This document shows positions 18,463 through 26,792 of a DNA stretch of 43,354 nucleotides, piece after piece (position 1 is the stretch's first letter; each line of letters opens with the position of its first letter). A program made the position numbers and the translations under genes. The notes below the pieces were generated by a model. The model saw nothing but the letters and a program-made list of their open reading frames with translations, made no database searches and was not told the DNA's origin. Origin of the DNA: Synechococcus sp. UW140 (GTDB lineage: Bacteria > Cyanobacteriota > Cyanobacteriia > PCC-6307 > Cyanobiaceae); NCBI GenBank assembly GCA_945877115.1, contig CAMCQR010000010.1:1-43354 (forward strand). The letters run 5' to 3'.

Positions 18463-20124
18463 TCAGTGTCCTCCTTCGGTAGCGAAACTGATGGTTGACC
18501 CTACCGCTTCCGCCGGCACATGGCGGTCCTGGTCGCGAACGGTGAGGAGGGCATGCAATAAACCCTGCGAATGAAGTTCACGATAACGCTCTTCAATCGC
18601 TGCCTGCACCCTTTGGGCATGGCGAATCGCCCGTTCCCGCGCTCCAGGCACCGTACCGTGATAGTCAAAGCGCACGACCACCGGCACGGGCAGACCCCGG
18701 GAAACATTGAGTCCCCGAAAAATTTTTACACCCACATCGAGGTCTGCAGCGCCCTCTTCTACCGTATCCATGTAGGCGAAATAGGTGAGATTACGCAGGT
18801 GTATTTCCTTGAAGCCGATGCCCACCCCAATGAATCTCTCGGCGTGGCCGGCATCGGCGTAATGACAATCCTGATGGTATTGACGGACGTAATCGATCTG
18901 GGAGAAGTTGTTGGCTAATAAGCGGGCAATCAGTTTGACCATGCCGGGGTCGGGGGTGGAGGCGGCCGCTTCTTGCACGATGGCTTCGATGCGCTGCCAG
19001 GCCTCCTGGGCGCTGAGATCGCGGGTGGCCTGGTACACCTCTTCGGCAGCAAGCCAACGATCAAGACGGGTGGTGCCATCAAGGCCTGGCACATGGACCC
19101 TGAGAGCATCGGTATCGGTGTCGATACCAAGTAACAGCAGATCAACGGAGGCCCCGCAACAGAAGCTGTTCTCGACAGCCTCCTGAAAATCGTTGAGACG
19201 CTGCAAACCGCAGGCGGCCGCAGCGGCATCGTTGCTGCCATGGGCAGCACAGCCTTCATGGGCCGGATCACGGGAACTGAAGTGATAAAGCACCACTTTC
19301 AGATACCGGGTGTCCGCATGGGCTGGATTGGGACGGCCTTCCCGATAACGTCTGTGCTCGGTCTTAACCCAGCGATTCACCGTATTTTCGACATCAAACA
19401 AGGCACCGGCATGGGGCCGCCGCCGCACCGAGCTGTAGGGCAGTCGCAGGGCGAAGGCGATCGCATGGGCTAGCCGTCCATCGGCGCAGGGGGTGGCATC
19501 CAGCAGGTGGAAACCACAAGAAAGCAGAAACTCGTCAAAAGCTTCGGTGGCGGGACTGCCAGGACAGGCCCCAAGGGGATCCTGTTCGTAAAAGGCGGCG
19601 CTGGTCTGCTCGTAGGTCTCAAAAACGCACCAGGCAAACAGGGTGCGCATGTCCAGCTGCGTGACCCAGGCCCGCTCAAGGATCGGCAGGGGCAGCGGGT
19701 AACCGAGTTCGGCCTGGGCCACGGCCTGGGCCCGATTAATGAAATCGCTTTCGTGCTGAAGGGCTGAGATCTTCTGGAGTACCGGCACGATGCGATCGAA
19801 GGCCGCCTTCACCCTGGCGTCGTAGGCGTGAAGCGCCGCATTACGGGCGCCATCACTGAGGGGATGGAGACCGCCGGAGCGGCTGGACCCAGCGATGGGC
19901 ACGGAGCCCGGCGAAGGTCGCTGCGGGATGGGTGGGGAACTGGGGACCAACACCGGGTTGGCAGGGGCCACAGAGGTGGCAACGGTCCCAACCGCGACAG
20001 GGTTGCTCTGGGTCTCGGAGAAGGATAGGAACAGATCGGCGCCATCAATCGGGTTGGGACGCCGCCGTGGTGCCGTCGGAGCCAAAACCCGATTCGTGGT
20101 GGAGGCAGGACGGCGGGGGGGCAT
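18463..20124 (-). CDS. csoSCA: Carboxysomal carbonic anhydrase CsoSCA
   Basis: CsoSCA (formerly CsoS3) converts bicarbonate to CO2 inside the carboxysome. The 553-residue protein has a disordered Pro/Ser-rich N-terminus to about residue 85, a helical domain, the catalytic domain, and a degenerate C-terminal domain. Zinc ligands can be placed: Cys in TPCADGRLAH, which also has the catalytic Asp and Arg as C-x-D-x-R; His in LYHFSSRD, 68 residues later; and Cys in HEGC, 11 residues after that His. This matches the spacing in the Halothiobacillus enzyme. It is preceded by csoS2 with a 5-bp gap. Confidence 0.95.
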   Translation of the reverse strand: MPPRRPASTTNRVLAPTAPRRRPNPIDGADLFLSFSETQSNPVAVGTVATSVAPANPVLVPSSPPIPQRPSPGSVPIAGSSRSGGLHPLSDGARNAALHAYDARVKAAFDRIVPVLQKISALQHESDFINRAQAVAQAELGYPLPLPILERAWVTQLDMRTLFAWCVFETYEQTSAAFYEQDPLGACPGSPATEAFDEFLLSCGFHLLDATPCADGRLAHAIAFALRLPYSSVRRRPHAGALFDVENTVNRWVKTEHRRYREGRPNPAHADTRYLKVVLYHFSSRDPAHEGCAAHGSNDAAAAACGLQRLNDFQEAVENSFCCGASVDLLLLGIDTDTDALRVHVPGLDGTTRLDRWLAAEEVYQATRDLSAQEAWQRIEAIVQEAAASTPDPGMVKLIARLLANNFSQIDYVRQYHQDCHYADAGHAERFIGVGIGFKEIHLRNLTYFAYMDTVEEGAADLDVGVKIFRGLNVSRGLPVPVVVRFDYHGTVPGARERAIRHAQRVQAAIEERYRELHSQGLLHALLTVRDQDRHVPAEAVGSTISFATEGGH

Positions 20125-20129
20125 TGCGA

Positions 20130-22625
20130 TCAGCCCCGGGCGCCGCCAGAAACGGTGATCAGGGATCCAGCCAGGGTGTTGCCACTGGCTCCGGTGATGC
20201 GACTCACGGGTTCGGGAAGCTCCTCATTGCGCTTGGATTGGAAAGCAGGCATGGCTGCGATCGGACCGGGACGGGTGGGATTGCGGCGGCGGGCGGAGGC
20301 CCCTTCTGTGCCGGTCACATGCTTGCCCCGGTTCCAGTCATCACCGCTGATCGAGAGCCCCGAAGACTGGCCAGCACCGGTGACTCGGGAGGTCTGGCGG
20401 CCTGTGGGATCCGCCTTGGCCATAGCAGCCGCGGCAGGGGGGACAGCAACCAGGGGAGCGACGGCCCCACGGGTTGCCCCGACGGGAAGGGCATTACGGG
20501 GGGCCGAAGGACCGCGACGATCGAAGCGGAACTGCTCGGTGCCGGTCACCTTGTCATTGGCCATATCGAAGGGGCCGGTAATGCGTCCCCCGAATTCGTA
20601 CGTGCTACCGGTGACACAGCCGGTGCGATCGCGCTCTCCCTGGGCGACCCGCGCCGGAGATTGGACGCTGAATTCCTGCCAGGGTTCCGTCCCAAGAGTC
20701 TGGGGAAAATCCGCATCACTTTCCTGGGCAGCGCCACAAACGGCCCGGGTCTGGTCGCCACCGATGTACTGGGTACCGGAGATGACTTCACAAGCACCCC
20801 GATCGGCACCGGTCATGACTCCGCCGATGCCGGGTTGAATGCCGGTCATGACCGTGCCCATTCGCACCGGTGTGCGACGGCGCACGTTGTCGACCTGGTC
20901 GGTGGAACACCAGCCACCGGCCTGCTCCAGTCCGGCGTAGGGGGTACCGGTGACGGCCTTGCAGGTGCCCGGTTCATCACCGGTCACCAGCTCGGAGCGG
21001 CCGGTGCGGGTACCACTGACAACCTGATTGCGGTTGGTGACGCTGAAGCCAACCTTGGCTGCTTCCGGGGGAGCGGTGATGCCGCAGAAGGCTTGATATT
21101 GCTGGTTGCCAACATATTCGTCGCCGGTCACCAGGCGGCAGGAACCCGGTTCGTCGCCGGTGACCCTTTCGCTGCGACCCACCGATGTCCCGGTGACCCC
21201 GGTGCCCCGCAGGGTCTGGAGCTGGCTGACCTTGCTGGGGGCGCTACCTGGAAGCTGATTCTGCTGGCCGACGTATTGATCGCCTGAGATCTGACGGCCC
21301 GAGCCGCTCTCGTTGCCGGTAACCCGCTCGGAGCGACCCACCATGATTCCGGAGACGGCCTGGCCACCCGCGCTCAGGCCGTGGCCCACCTTGCGGGGAC
21401 CAGGATTGGAGACCCCACACCAGGCACCATCCTGGTTGGCTGAGACGTATTCAGTACCGGTAACCAGTTTGCAGGTGCCCGGTTCATCACCGGTGACCTT
21501 CTCGGAGCGACCGACCTCATTGCCCGTGACGCGATTGCCTTGGCTAGTGGCAGAGACTCGCACCTTGGCCGGCTGGGTGCCCAAAGGAGCGCTCTGGCAG
21601 AAGGTATTGAAAATCTCAGCTCCGAGATATTCGGTGCCGGTGACCGTGCGGCAGGTTCCGGCTTCGTTACCTGTGGTTGCCAGGGAACGGTTGGCTTGGG
21701 TACCAGTGACGGTCTGGCCCTGGCTGGTTTCGGTCAGGCCCACCTTCCAACTGGCTTCTGCGGCGGCAGCCAAGCGGGCCCCATTGCGGTTGGGGCCAGA
21801 GGGGCGACAACCACTTCCATTGCGGGCCGTGCCGGCCGAACCCACTTTGCTCTTGAGTTCTCGAACCTTCTGGGCCAGCTCACGGGTTGTCAGGTCGGGA
21901 TTGGCCTGGCGTGCCACGGCGGCGGCGGTGGTGCTGGTGGGGGTGGTAGCCGATTTACCCCGTTTCGAGAGGGCTTCACGACGGGCCAGCACCAGGGCCC
22001 GGCTGGGGTTGTACTGGGCCGAACGCTTGGTGGTGGCGCGCCGATCCGCGGCGGCGTTGGCGGCGGAGTTGCCATTGCGCCCGGCCTGGCTGCGGCTACG
22101 GGCGGCGCTGCTGCTCAACGAACGGGATGGTTCTGCAGTTTTGGTTTCAACAGGGGGAGCAACAGCAACCACCTTTGCTGCAGGTGGCTGCTGATGAGCG
22201 ACGTCACTTCGGGTGCGATCGCGGGAATTGTCGGCGCGCTTACCGCGGCGGGAAAGGGCCTCACGGCGGGCCAGCACTAGATCGCGACTGGGATTCGGGA
22301 TGGCCCGGGCGGTACCGCGGCGGGCTTCTCCCGACCGATTGGAAAGGTCTGGGGCGGGACGTGCCACAGCGGAGCTGGACGCCCTAGCTCTGGTGGCTGC
22401 AGCGGCTCGTGAAGGAAAAACAGCTCCAGCTACCACCGGGACTGCAGCAGCAGGGGCAGGAGTGACAGGAGCCTCGGCGACAGGTTCGGTGCGGGTGGGA
22501 CGGGCATCGGCAGCTGATCGCACCCGTACGGGGGCCGAATTGAAGCGACCTTCGGCTTTTTTGCCACCGTTGGTGAGCGCTTTGCGCCGCTCCAGAGCAG
22601 CTTCACGACTGGTTGTGCTGGCCAT
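20130..22625 (-). CDS. csoS2: CsoS2 carboxysome assembly scaffold
   Basis: This 831-residue disordered scaffold links Rubisco to the shell. Three N-terminal Rubisco-binding repeats are visible at about 11-24, 117-131 and 212-226 (LARREALSRRGKRA type). Six middle repeats of the VTGT...VTGDEPGTCK...VTGTEY type span about 305-343, 366-403, 423-460, 477-514, 536-573 and 592-630. The third lacks both cysteines that most of the others carry. The C-terminal region (from about 650) has further VTG/ITG motifs and ends in SRITGASGNTLAGSLITVSGG, the shell-anchoring tail. I saw no evident slippery heptamer for the -1 frameshift described in Halothiobacillus, but did not scan exhaustively. Confidence 0.96.
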   Translation of the reverse strand: MASTTSREAALERRKALTNGGKKAEGRFNSAPVRVRSAADARPTRTEPVAEAPVTPAPAAAVPVVAGAVFPSRAAAATRARASSSAVARPAPDLSNRSGEARRGTARAIPNPSRDLVLARREALSRRGKRADNSRDRTRSDVAHQQPPAAKVVAVAPPVETKTAEPSRSLSSSAARSRSQAGRNGNSAANAAADRRATTKRSAQYNPSRALVLARREALSKRGKSATTPTSTTAAAVARQANPDLTTRELAQKVRELKSKVGSAGTARNGSGCRPSGPNRNGARLAAAAEASWKVGLTETSQGQTVTGTQANRSLATTGNEAGTCRTVTGTEYLGAEIFNTFCQSAPLGTQPAKVRVSATSQGNRVTGNEVGRSEKVTGDEPGTCKLVTGTEYVSANQDGAWCGVSNPGPRKVGHGLSAGGQAVSGIMVGRSERVTGNESGSGRQISGDQYVGQQNQLPGSAPSKVSQLQTLRGTGVTGTSVGRSERVTGDEPGSCRLVTGDEYVGNQQYQAFCGITAPPEAAKVGFSVTNRNQVVSGTRTGRSELVTGDEPGTCKAVTGTPYAGLEQAGGWCSTDQVDNVRRRTPVRMGTVMTGIQPGIGGVMTGADRGACEVISGTQYIGGDQTRAVCGAAQESDADFPQTLGTEPWQEFSVQSPARVAQGERDRTGCVTGSTYEFGGRITGPFDMANDKVTGTEQFRFDRRGPSAPRNALPVGATRGAVAPLVAVPPAAAAMAKADPTGRQTSRVTGAGQSSGLSISGDDWNRGKHVTGTEGASARRRNPTRPGPIAAMPAFQSKRNEELPEPVSRITGASGNTLAGSLITVSGGARG

Positions 22626-22680
22626 GTCCGCCCGGAAAATGAGGGAAATACAAAATCTTGAAACAGCCTGCCTTGGATGA

Positions 22681-22713
22681 TCCGGCTGAAATCCCCTAGG
22701 GATTTCAGCCGGA
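22681..22713 (-). promoter_or_regulatory. Perfect 15-bp hairpin between cbbS and csoS2
   Basis: The arms TCCGGCTGAAATCCC and GGGATTTCAGCCGGA pair without mismatch around a 3-base loop (CTA). No T-tract follows in the transcribed direction, so a plain rho-independent terminator is unlikely. Its place between abundant Rubisco messages and the less abundant scaffold suggests mRNA stabilisation, processing or partial termination (inference). Confidence 0.8.
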
Positions 22714-22771
22714 ATAGGGCATAGCTGCTGAACAGATCACACCGAAGTGTGATTCCTTACGAACGTCGCAA

Positions 22772-23113
22772 TCAGCGGCCTTCGAAGACAACGAAGCAGG
22801 AACCCTGGCTTTGGGTATAGGCGTCGTAGCCAACCAGACGAACGTGGTGGTCGGGGTAGGCGCGATGGCAAGCCTCAAGCTCACTGACAATCACCCCAAG
22901 ATCCTTCTCTCCGAAGAAAGGAAGTTTCCAATAGGACCAGTAGGTGGCCATGGAGCGACTGGGATGAACGTGCTCAATCAGGGGGCTCCAACCCTGGGCG
23001 ATGATGTAAGCAATTTGATCGTAGATCTCGTCCTGGGTTAACGGCGGTAAGAAGCCGAAGGTCTCCAGGGTGGCGACTGTTTGATAGTCACCCACGGTGC
23101 TCATGAAGGGCAT
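22772..23113 (-). CDS. cbbS: Rubisco small subunit, form IA
   Basis: The 113-residue small subunit caps the L8 core to give L8S8 Rubisco. Recognisable are STVGDYQTVATLETFGFLPPL, the DEIYDQIAYIIAQGWSPLIEH helix, MATYWSYWKLPFFGE and FVVFEGR at the end. The lack of the long betaA-betaB loop insertion of plant proteins fits bacterial form IA. It is 146 bp downstream of cbbL; that gap holds two hairpins. Confidence 0.97.
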   Translation of the reverse strand: MPFMSTVGDYQTVATLETFGFLPPLTQDEIYDQIAYIIAQGWSPLIEHVHPSRSMATYWSYWKLPFFGEKDLGVIVSELEACHRAYPDHHVRLVGYDAYTQSQGSCFVVFEGR

Positions 23114-23169
23114 GGGGTTCCTTGGTGAAGGGATGGGGTCGACGCGGAAGCGCTAAATCCTTGAAAGTG

Positions 23170-23199
23170 TTGGTAACGGATCCAGGATCCGATCACCAA
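23170..23199 (-). promoter_or_regulatory. Hairpin in the cbbL-cbbS gap (cbbS side)
   Basis: CGGATCC and GGATCCG flank a single A at 23177-23191. Outer arms TTGGT and ACCAA at 23170-23174 and 23195-23199 can extend the stem past a small internal loop. It may slow or stabilise the transcript just before cbbS. Confidence 0.55.
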
Positions 23200-23209
23200 A
23201 CGAATGATT

Positions 23210-23249
23210 CCGGTGCAGGGCTAGGGCAATGACCATGGCCCTGCACCGG
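23210..23249 (-). promoter_or_regulatory. Strong hairpin just after cbbL
   Basis: The 12-base arms CCGGTGCAGGGC and GCCCTGCACCGG pair perfectly across a 16-base loop, beginning 10 bp after the cbbL stop. No T-tract follows on the transcribed strand. A role in protecting the 3' end of the cbbL message or setting the cbbL:cbbS ratio is inferred from position. Confidence 0.7.
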
Positions 23250-23259
23250 GTCCCGGGGA

Positions 23260-24669
23260 CTAAACGTCGAGTTTGTCGACAGTGTCGAACTCGAACTTGA
23301 TTTCCTTCCAGGTTTCCAGGGCAATCGCCAGCTCGGGGCTGTGCTTGGCGGCCTCGGTGAGGATGTCGCGGCCTTCCTTCTCGATCTCACGCCCGGCGTT
23401 GCGGGCCTTGACGCAGGCTTCGAGGGCCACCCGGTTGGCGGCGGCACCAGCGGCCGAACCCCAGGGGTGGCCGTGGGTACCACCACCGAATTGCAGCACG
23501 GAATCATCGCCAAAAATGGCGACAAGAGCGGGCATGTGCCAAACGTGGATACCACCGGAGGCAACGGCGAAGACGCCGCCCATGGAACCCCAGTCCTGAT
23601 CGAAGAAGTTACCGCGGGTGCGGTCTTCGGGCACGAACGATTCGCGCAGCTGGTCGATATAACCGAGGGTGGTTTGACGATCCCCCTCGAGTTTTCCGAC
23701 CACGGTGCCGGTGTGCAGCTGGTCACCACCGGAGAGGCGCAGGCACTTGGCCAGCACCCGGAAGTGGATGCCGTGCTTGGGATGGCGATCGATTACCGCG
23801 TGCATGGCGCGGTGAATGTGGAGCAGCATGCCGTTTTTACGGCACCACTTCGCCAGTCCGGTATTGGCCGTAAAGCCACCGGTGATGTAGTCGTGCATGA
23901 TGATGGGCTGGCCCAGTTCCTTAGCGAACTCGGCGCGCTCATACATTTCTTCGGGAGTGGCGGCGGTGCAGTTGAGGTAGTGCCCCTTCTTCTCGCCGGT
24001 TTCTTCCTGGGCTAGCTGCACGGCTTCAGCGACGAACTCGAAACGGTTCTGCCAGCGCTGGAAAGGCTGGGAGTTGATGTTTTCGTCGTCCTTGGTGAAG
24101 TCCAAACCACCCCTCAGGCATTCGTACACCACCCGGCCATAGTTCTTGCCGGAAAGACCAAGCTTGGGCTTGATGGTGCAGCCCAACAGGGGACGGCCGT
24201 ACTTGTTCATGCGATCCCGTTCAACGACGATGCCGTTCGGGGGACCCATGCAGGTCTTGATGAAGGCCATCGGGAAGCGGATGTCTTCCAGGCGCAGGTG
24301 GCGCAGAGCCTTGAAGCCGAACACATTGCCCACCAAAGAGGTGAGAACGTTGGTGATCGAACCTTCTTCGAGCAGGTCTAAGGGATAGGCGATGAAGGCA
24401 TAAAAGGCTTCCTTGTCGCCAGGAACATCTTCAATGCGATAGCAGCGGCCTTTGTAGAAATCGAGGTCGGTCAGAAGTTCAGACCAAACTGTCGACCAGG
24501 TGCCGGTAGAAGATTCGGCAGCCACGGCGGCGGCCACTTCTTCACGGGGAACACCTTCCTGGCCGGTGCATTTGAAGCAGGCCAGCAGGTCGGTGTCGAG
24601 GGGGACGTAGTCGGGAGTCCAATACGTGTCGCGGTACTCCTTGACCCCTGCGTCGTACTTCTTGCTCAT
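23260..24669 (-). CDS. cbbL: Rubisco large subunit, form IA
   Basis: The 469-residue catalytic subunit fixes CO2 onto ribulose-1,5-bisphosphate. Conserved blocks are present and unbroken: [19 protein letters not shown], the [16 protein letters not shown] loop, the carbamylated Lys in [41 protein letters not shown] and the loop-6/phosphate region [19 protein letters not shown]. The N-terminal [17 protein letters not shown] is typical of alpha-carboxysomal form IA. It lies between csoS1 and cbbS. Confidence 0.98.
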   Translation of the reverse strand: MSKKYDAGVKEYRDTYWTPDYVPLDTDLLACFKCTGQEGVPREEVAAAVAAESSTGTWSTVWSELLTDLDFYKGRCYRIEDVPGDKEAFYAFIAYPLDLLEEGSITNVLTSLVGNVFGFKALRHLRLEDIRFPMAFIKTCMGPPNGIVVERDRMNKYGRPLLGCTIKPKLGLSGKNYGRVVYECLRGGLDFTKDDENINSQPFQRWQNRFEFVAEAVQLAQEETGEKKGHYLNCTAATPEEMYERAEFAKELGQPIIMHDYITGGFTANTGLAKWCRKNGMLLHIHRAMHAVIDRHPKHGIHFRVLAKCLRLSGGDQLHTGTVVGKLEGDRQTTLGYIDQLRESFVPEDRTRGNFFDQDWGSMGGVFAVASGGIHVWHMPALVAIFGDDSVLQFGGGTHGHPWGSAAGAAANRVALEACVKARNAGREIEKEGRDILTEAAKHSPELAIALETWKEIKFEFDTVDKLDV

Positions 24670-24731
24670 GGGTGTCTCCGGTTGGTTCGTGGGGATGGAA
24701 AGAATGGTCAGCGCCTCAAGCGCCTAGCCAC

Positions 24732-25043
24732 TCAGTCCTTGGAACCGAGGCCGAAGCTGCTGTTTAAAGCAGGCTCAACTTCACGGTGGGGGCGGGCGAT
24801 GATGTGGGCAGCCACAAGGCCGTCACCCACGCGCTCACAGGCATCGGCACCGGCGCGGACGGCGGCGTTCACTGCACCGGTCTCGCCTCGGACCAACACG
24901 GTGACATAGCCACCACCGACGAATTCACGACCAATCAGGCGCACTTCTGCGGCCTTGGTCATGGCATCAGCGGCTTCGATGGCCGGGACCAGACCTCGGG
25001 TTTCAATCATGCCGAGGGCAATGCCCATGGTTTCGTTTGCCAT
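24732..25043 (-). CDS. csoS1A: CsoS1 major carboxysome shell protein (BMC-H)
   Basis: The 103-residue BMC-H subunit forms the hexagonal tiles of the shell facets. The sequence ETMGIALGMIETRGLVPAIE, the pore loop FVGGGYVTV, and GADACERVGDGLVAAHIIARPH match CsoS1. I use the internal ATG at 25043, where homologues start, rather than the longer ORF. It is the only short CsoS1 in the window. It is the first gene of the structural operon and has a LysR-type site upstream. Confidence 0.97.
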   Translation of the reverse strand: MANETMGIALGMIETRGLVPAIEAADAMTKAAEVRLIGREFVGGGYVTVLVRGETGAVNAAVRAGADACERVGDGLVAAHIIARPHREVEPALNSSFGLGSKD

Positions 25044-25155
25044 TACCTGCTCCTGGAGGATGGGGTGGAATGTTCGTGAGCAACCCTGCTCCGCCACCTC
25101 GCCCCGCGTCAAGCCATTTCGGCAGGTCTGGCCATCATGGTTTCCGGGACTTCCA

Positions 25156-25170
25156 ATAAGCTGGACTTAT
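25156..25170 (-). promoter_or_regulatory. Candidate CbbR/LysR-type operator
   Basis: ATAAG and CTTAT flank five bases in the sbtB-csoS1 gap. The site fits both the LysR-type T-N11-A rule and the CbbR TNA-N7-TNA consensus. It lies 113 bp upstream of the csoS1 start. CbbR/NdhR-type regulators control inorganic-carbon genes in many autotrophs; no such regulator is encoded here. Confidence 0.55.
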
Positions 25171-25230
25171 GAAATACCCGTTGATGGGAAAGAAATGCTT
25201 GCGCCCAAAGGGTTTCAGAGAGCACATCAT

Positions 25231-25512
25231 TCAAAAACGCTCGGCACTCGAAACGAAGCCGACGCCGCCGAAACGCCGCAAAATCGGCTGAACCAGCTGG
25301 CGCATGGGCTCCAGCTGGGTGACCTCACAAAAAACAACGATGTGGGCATTGGCCCCCAGCCCGCTGAAGTCCATCGCCTCAGAGATCTCACCCCCCTCTC
25401 CCGATCCAGTGACGTGACGCATTACCGACCAGCCGGGGGCACCGGCTTGGCGGAGGGCTTTGCAGACCCGATCCACCTCGCGTTCACTGACAAAAAGATC
25501 AATTCGTTGCAT
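25231..25512 (-). CDS. sbtB: SbtB-like PII family protein
   Basis: SbtB is a trimeric PII-like protein that senses adenine nucleotides (cAMP, AMP, ADP/ATP) and inhibits SbtA. The 93-residue sequence has the ferredoxin-like PII core, with GAPGWSVMRHVTGSG just before the T-loop and the ILRRFGGVGFV closing strand. It ends there: the C-terminal redox-switch R-loop with the CGPEGC motif, seen in Synechocystis SbtB, is missing. It follows sbtA by 36 bp and is preceded by an ACGGAG ribosome site. Confidence 0.85.
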   Translation of the reverse strand: MQRIDLFVSEREVDRVCKALRQAGAPGWSVMRHVTGSGEGGEISEAMDFSGLGANAHIVVFCEVTQLEPMRQLVQPILRRFGGVGFVSSAERF

Positions 25513-25548
25513 TTTTTGCTCCGTAAGAATGAATGAATGAAACTAATG

Positions 25549-26538
25549 TTAGTGGGCGGGAATAAAACGCTGTACCAAGGTCAAGTACAGGGGAATCCCC
25601 ACCACAACATTGAACGGGAAGGTCAGTCCTAGAGCTGTCGAGATATAAAGGCTAGGATTTGCCTCAGGTACGGTCATACGCATGGCAGCCGGTACAGCGA
25701 TATAGGAAGCACTGGCGCAAAGAACCATAAACAGCAGGGCGTCACCCTGGGGCAATCCCAGGAGGAGAGAGATCCCCAAGCCAAGCATGGCGTTGACTAG
25801 GGGCGCCAGAATGGCAAAACCAATGAGGAAAGAACCTGCCTTGCGTAGATCCTGAAGGCGTTGGGCCGCGACGAGGCCCATATCAAGCAGAAAGAAGCAA
25901 AGCGCTCCATAGAAGAGTTTCTCAGTGAACGGAGCCATTTTTTCGACACCTGCTGGGCTAAAAGCGCCCACAAGGCAACCGATAATGAGACTTCCAATCA
26001 ACAAAAAGACCGATCCATTAAGAAAGGCTTCCTGCAATATCTCACGCCAACGGAGCGTTCCGGCATCGCCTCCTTTGTCGGAATAAAGCTTAGCTAAGAT
26101 GATACCTACAACAATGGCGGGGGACTCCATAAGTGCCAGAGCAGCCACCATAAAACCATCAAAATCAAGATGCAAAACATTCAAAAAACTTTCAGCTGTG
26201 ATAAATGTCACGGCACTGATTGAGCCATAGGAGGCGGCCACTGCAGCCGCATTGGCCGAATCAAGTTTGAGGCGTAAGACAAAGAAACAGAGTAAAGGCA
26301 CCGCTAATGCCATGAAAATGGCGGCACCAATTGTCATCAGCACCTCCGAACCAAGTCCGCTGTCGGCGAGCTCGATGCCGCCTTTAAAGCCAATCGCCAA
26401 CAACAAATAGAGCGAGAAGAGCTTGGGCAGGGGCGAGGGAATTTCCAGATCGGACTTGAGCAGAACGGCTAGCACCCCCAGGAAGAAAAACAAAACCGGC
26501 GGTGATAGCAGGTTCTGAAGCACAAGGCTTGACTGCAT
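25549..26538 (-). CDS. sbtA: SbtA-type sodium-dependent bicarbonate transporter
   Basis: SbtA imports bicarbonate with sodium across the plasma membrane. The 329-residue protein shows about ten hydrophobic segments in two inverted halves, e.g. LLLAIGFKGGIELAD, ESFLNVLHLDFDGFMVAALALMESPA and the second-half DALLFMVLCASASYIAVPAAMR. It is shorter than Synechocystis SbtA (374 residues), mainly in the central loop, as I expect for the alpha-cyanobacterial type. GAGGAGGT precedes the ATG. Pairing with sbtB supports the call. Confidence 0.9.
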   Translation of the reverse strand: MQSSLVLQNLLSPPVLFFFLGVLAVLLKSDLEIPSPLPKLFSLYLLLAIGFKGGIELADSGLGSEVLMTIGAAIFMALAVPLLCFFVLRLKLDSANAAAVAASYGSISAVTFITAESFLNVLHLDFDGFMVAALALMESPAIVVGIILAKLYSDKGGDAGTLRWREILQEAFLNGSVFLLIGSLIIGCLVGAFSPAGVEKMAPFTEKLFYGALCFFLLDMGLVAAQRLQDLRKAGSFLIGFAILAPLVNAMLGLGISLLLGLPQGDALLFMVLCASASYIAVPAAMRMTVPEANPSLYISTALGLTFPFNVVVGIPLYLTLVQRFIPAH

Positions 26539-26792
26539 TCCGTTGACCTCCTCGCTTTCGAAACTGTGGGCAAGCTAAGGGCCATGGCTCATCGCCAGGT
26601 CAGGAGGCGCTCAAAGTTGACGCAAGCGGCGACCAACTGTGACGAATTTCCCTAATCTTGCTGCTGAGGCAGGAACCCTGGTGTTTGCCAGGGGTGGAAT
26701 GTTCAACCCGTCCCTGCCTCACCCCATTCAGAAGTCAGGGCAACCGCTCTGGGAGAATGGGCGTTTGCCTACTCCGCTTGTCCCCACGCCCC
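26539..26792. other. Divergent promoter region, sbtA and rdgB
   Basis: About 250 bp separate the two divergent starts. The sbtA side carries a strong GAGGAGGT ribosome site. The open frame extending rdgB upstream to 26658 lacks conservation and is better read as non-coding. I found no clear LysR box here. Confidence 0.4.

Noticed and set aside
19932-21287. Long plus-strand frame (451 aa) across csoSCA and csoS2
   Set aside because: It is Gly/Ala/Thr-rich with no family likeness and mirrors the repeat structure of csoS2 on the other strand.
20130-22625. Programmed -1 frameshift in csoS2
   Set aside because: No obvious slippery heptamer followed by a stem was noticed; a full scan was not possible, so this is a weak rejection.
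24682-24909. Near-identical plus-strand frames opposite csoS1 and csoS1E
   Set aside because: They are similar only because the two shell genes on the opposite strand are similar.
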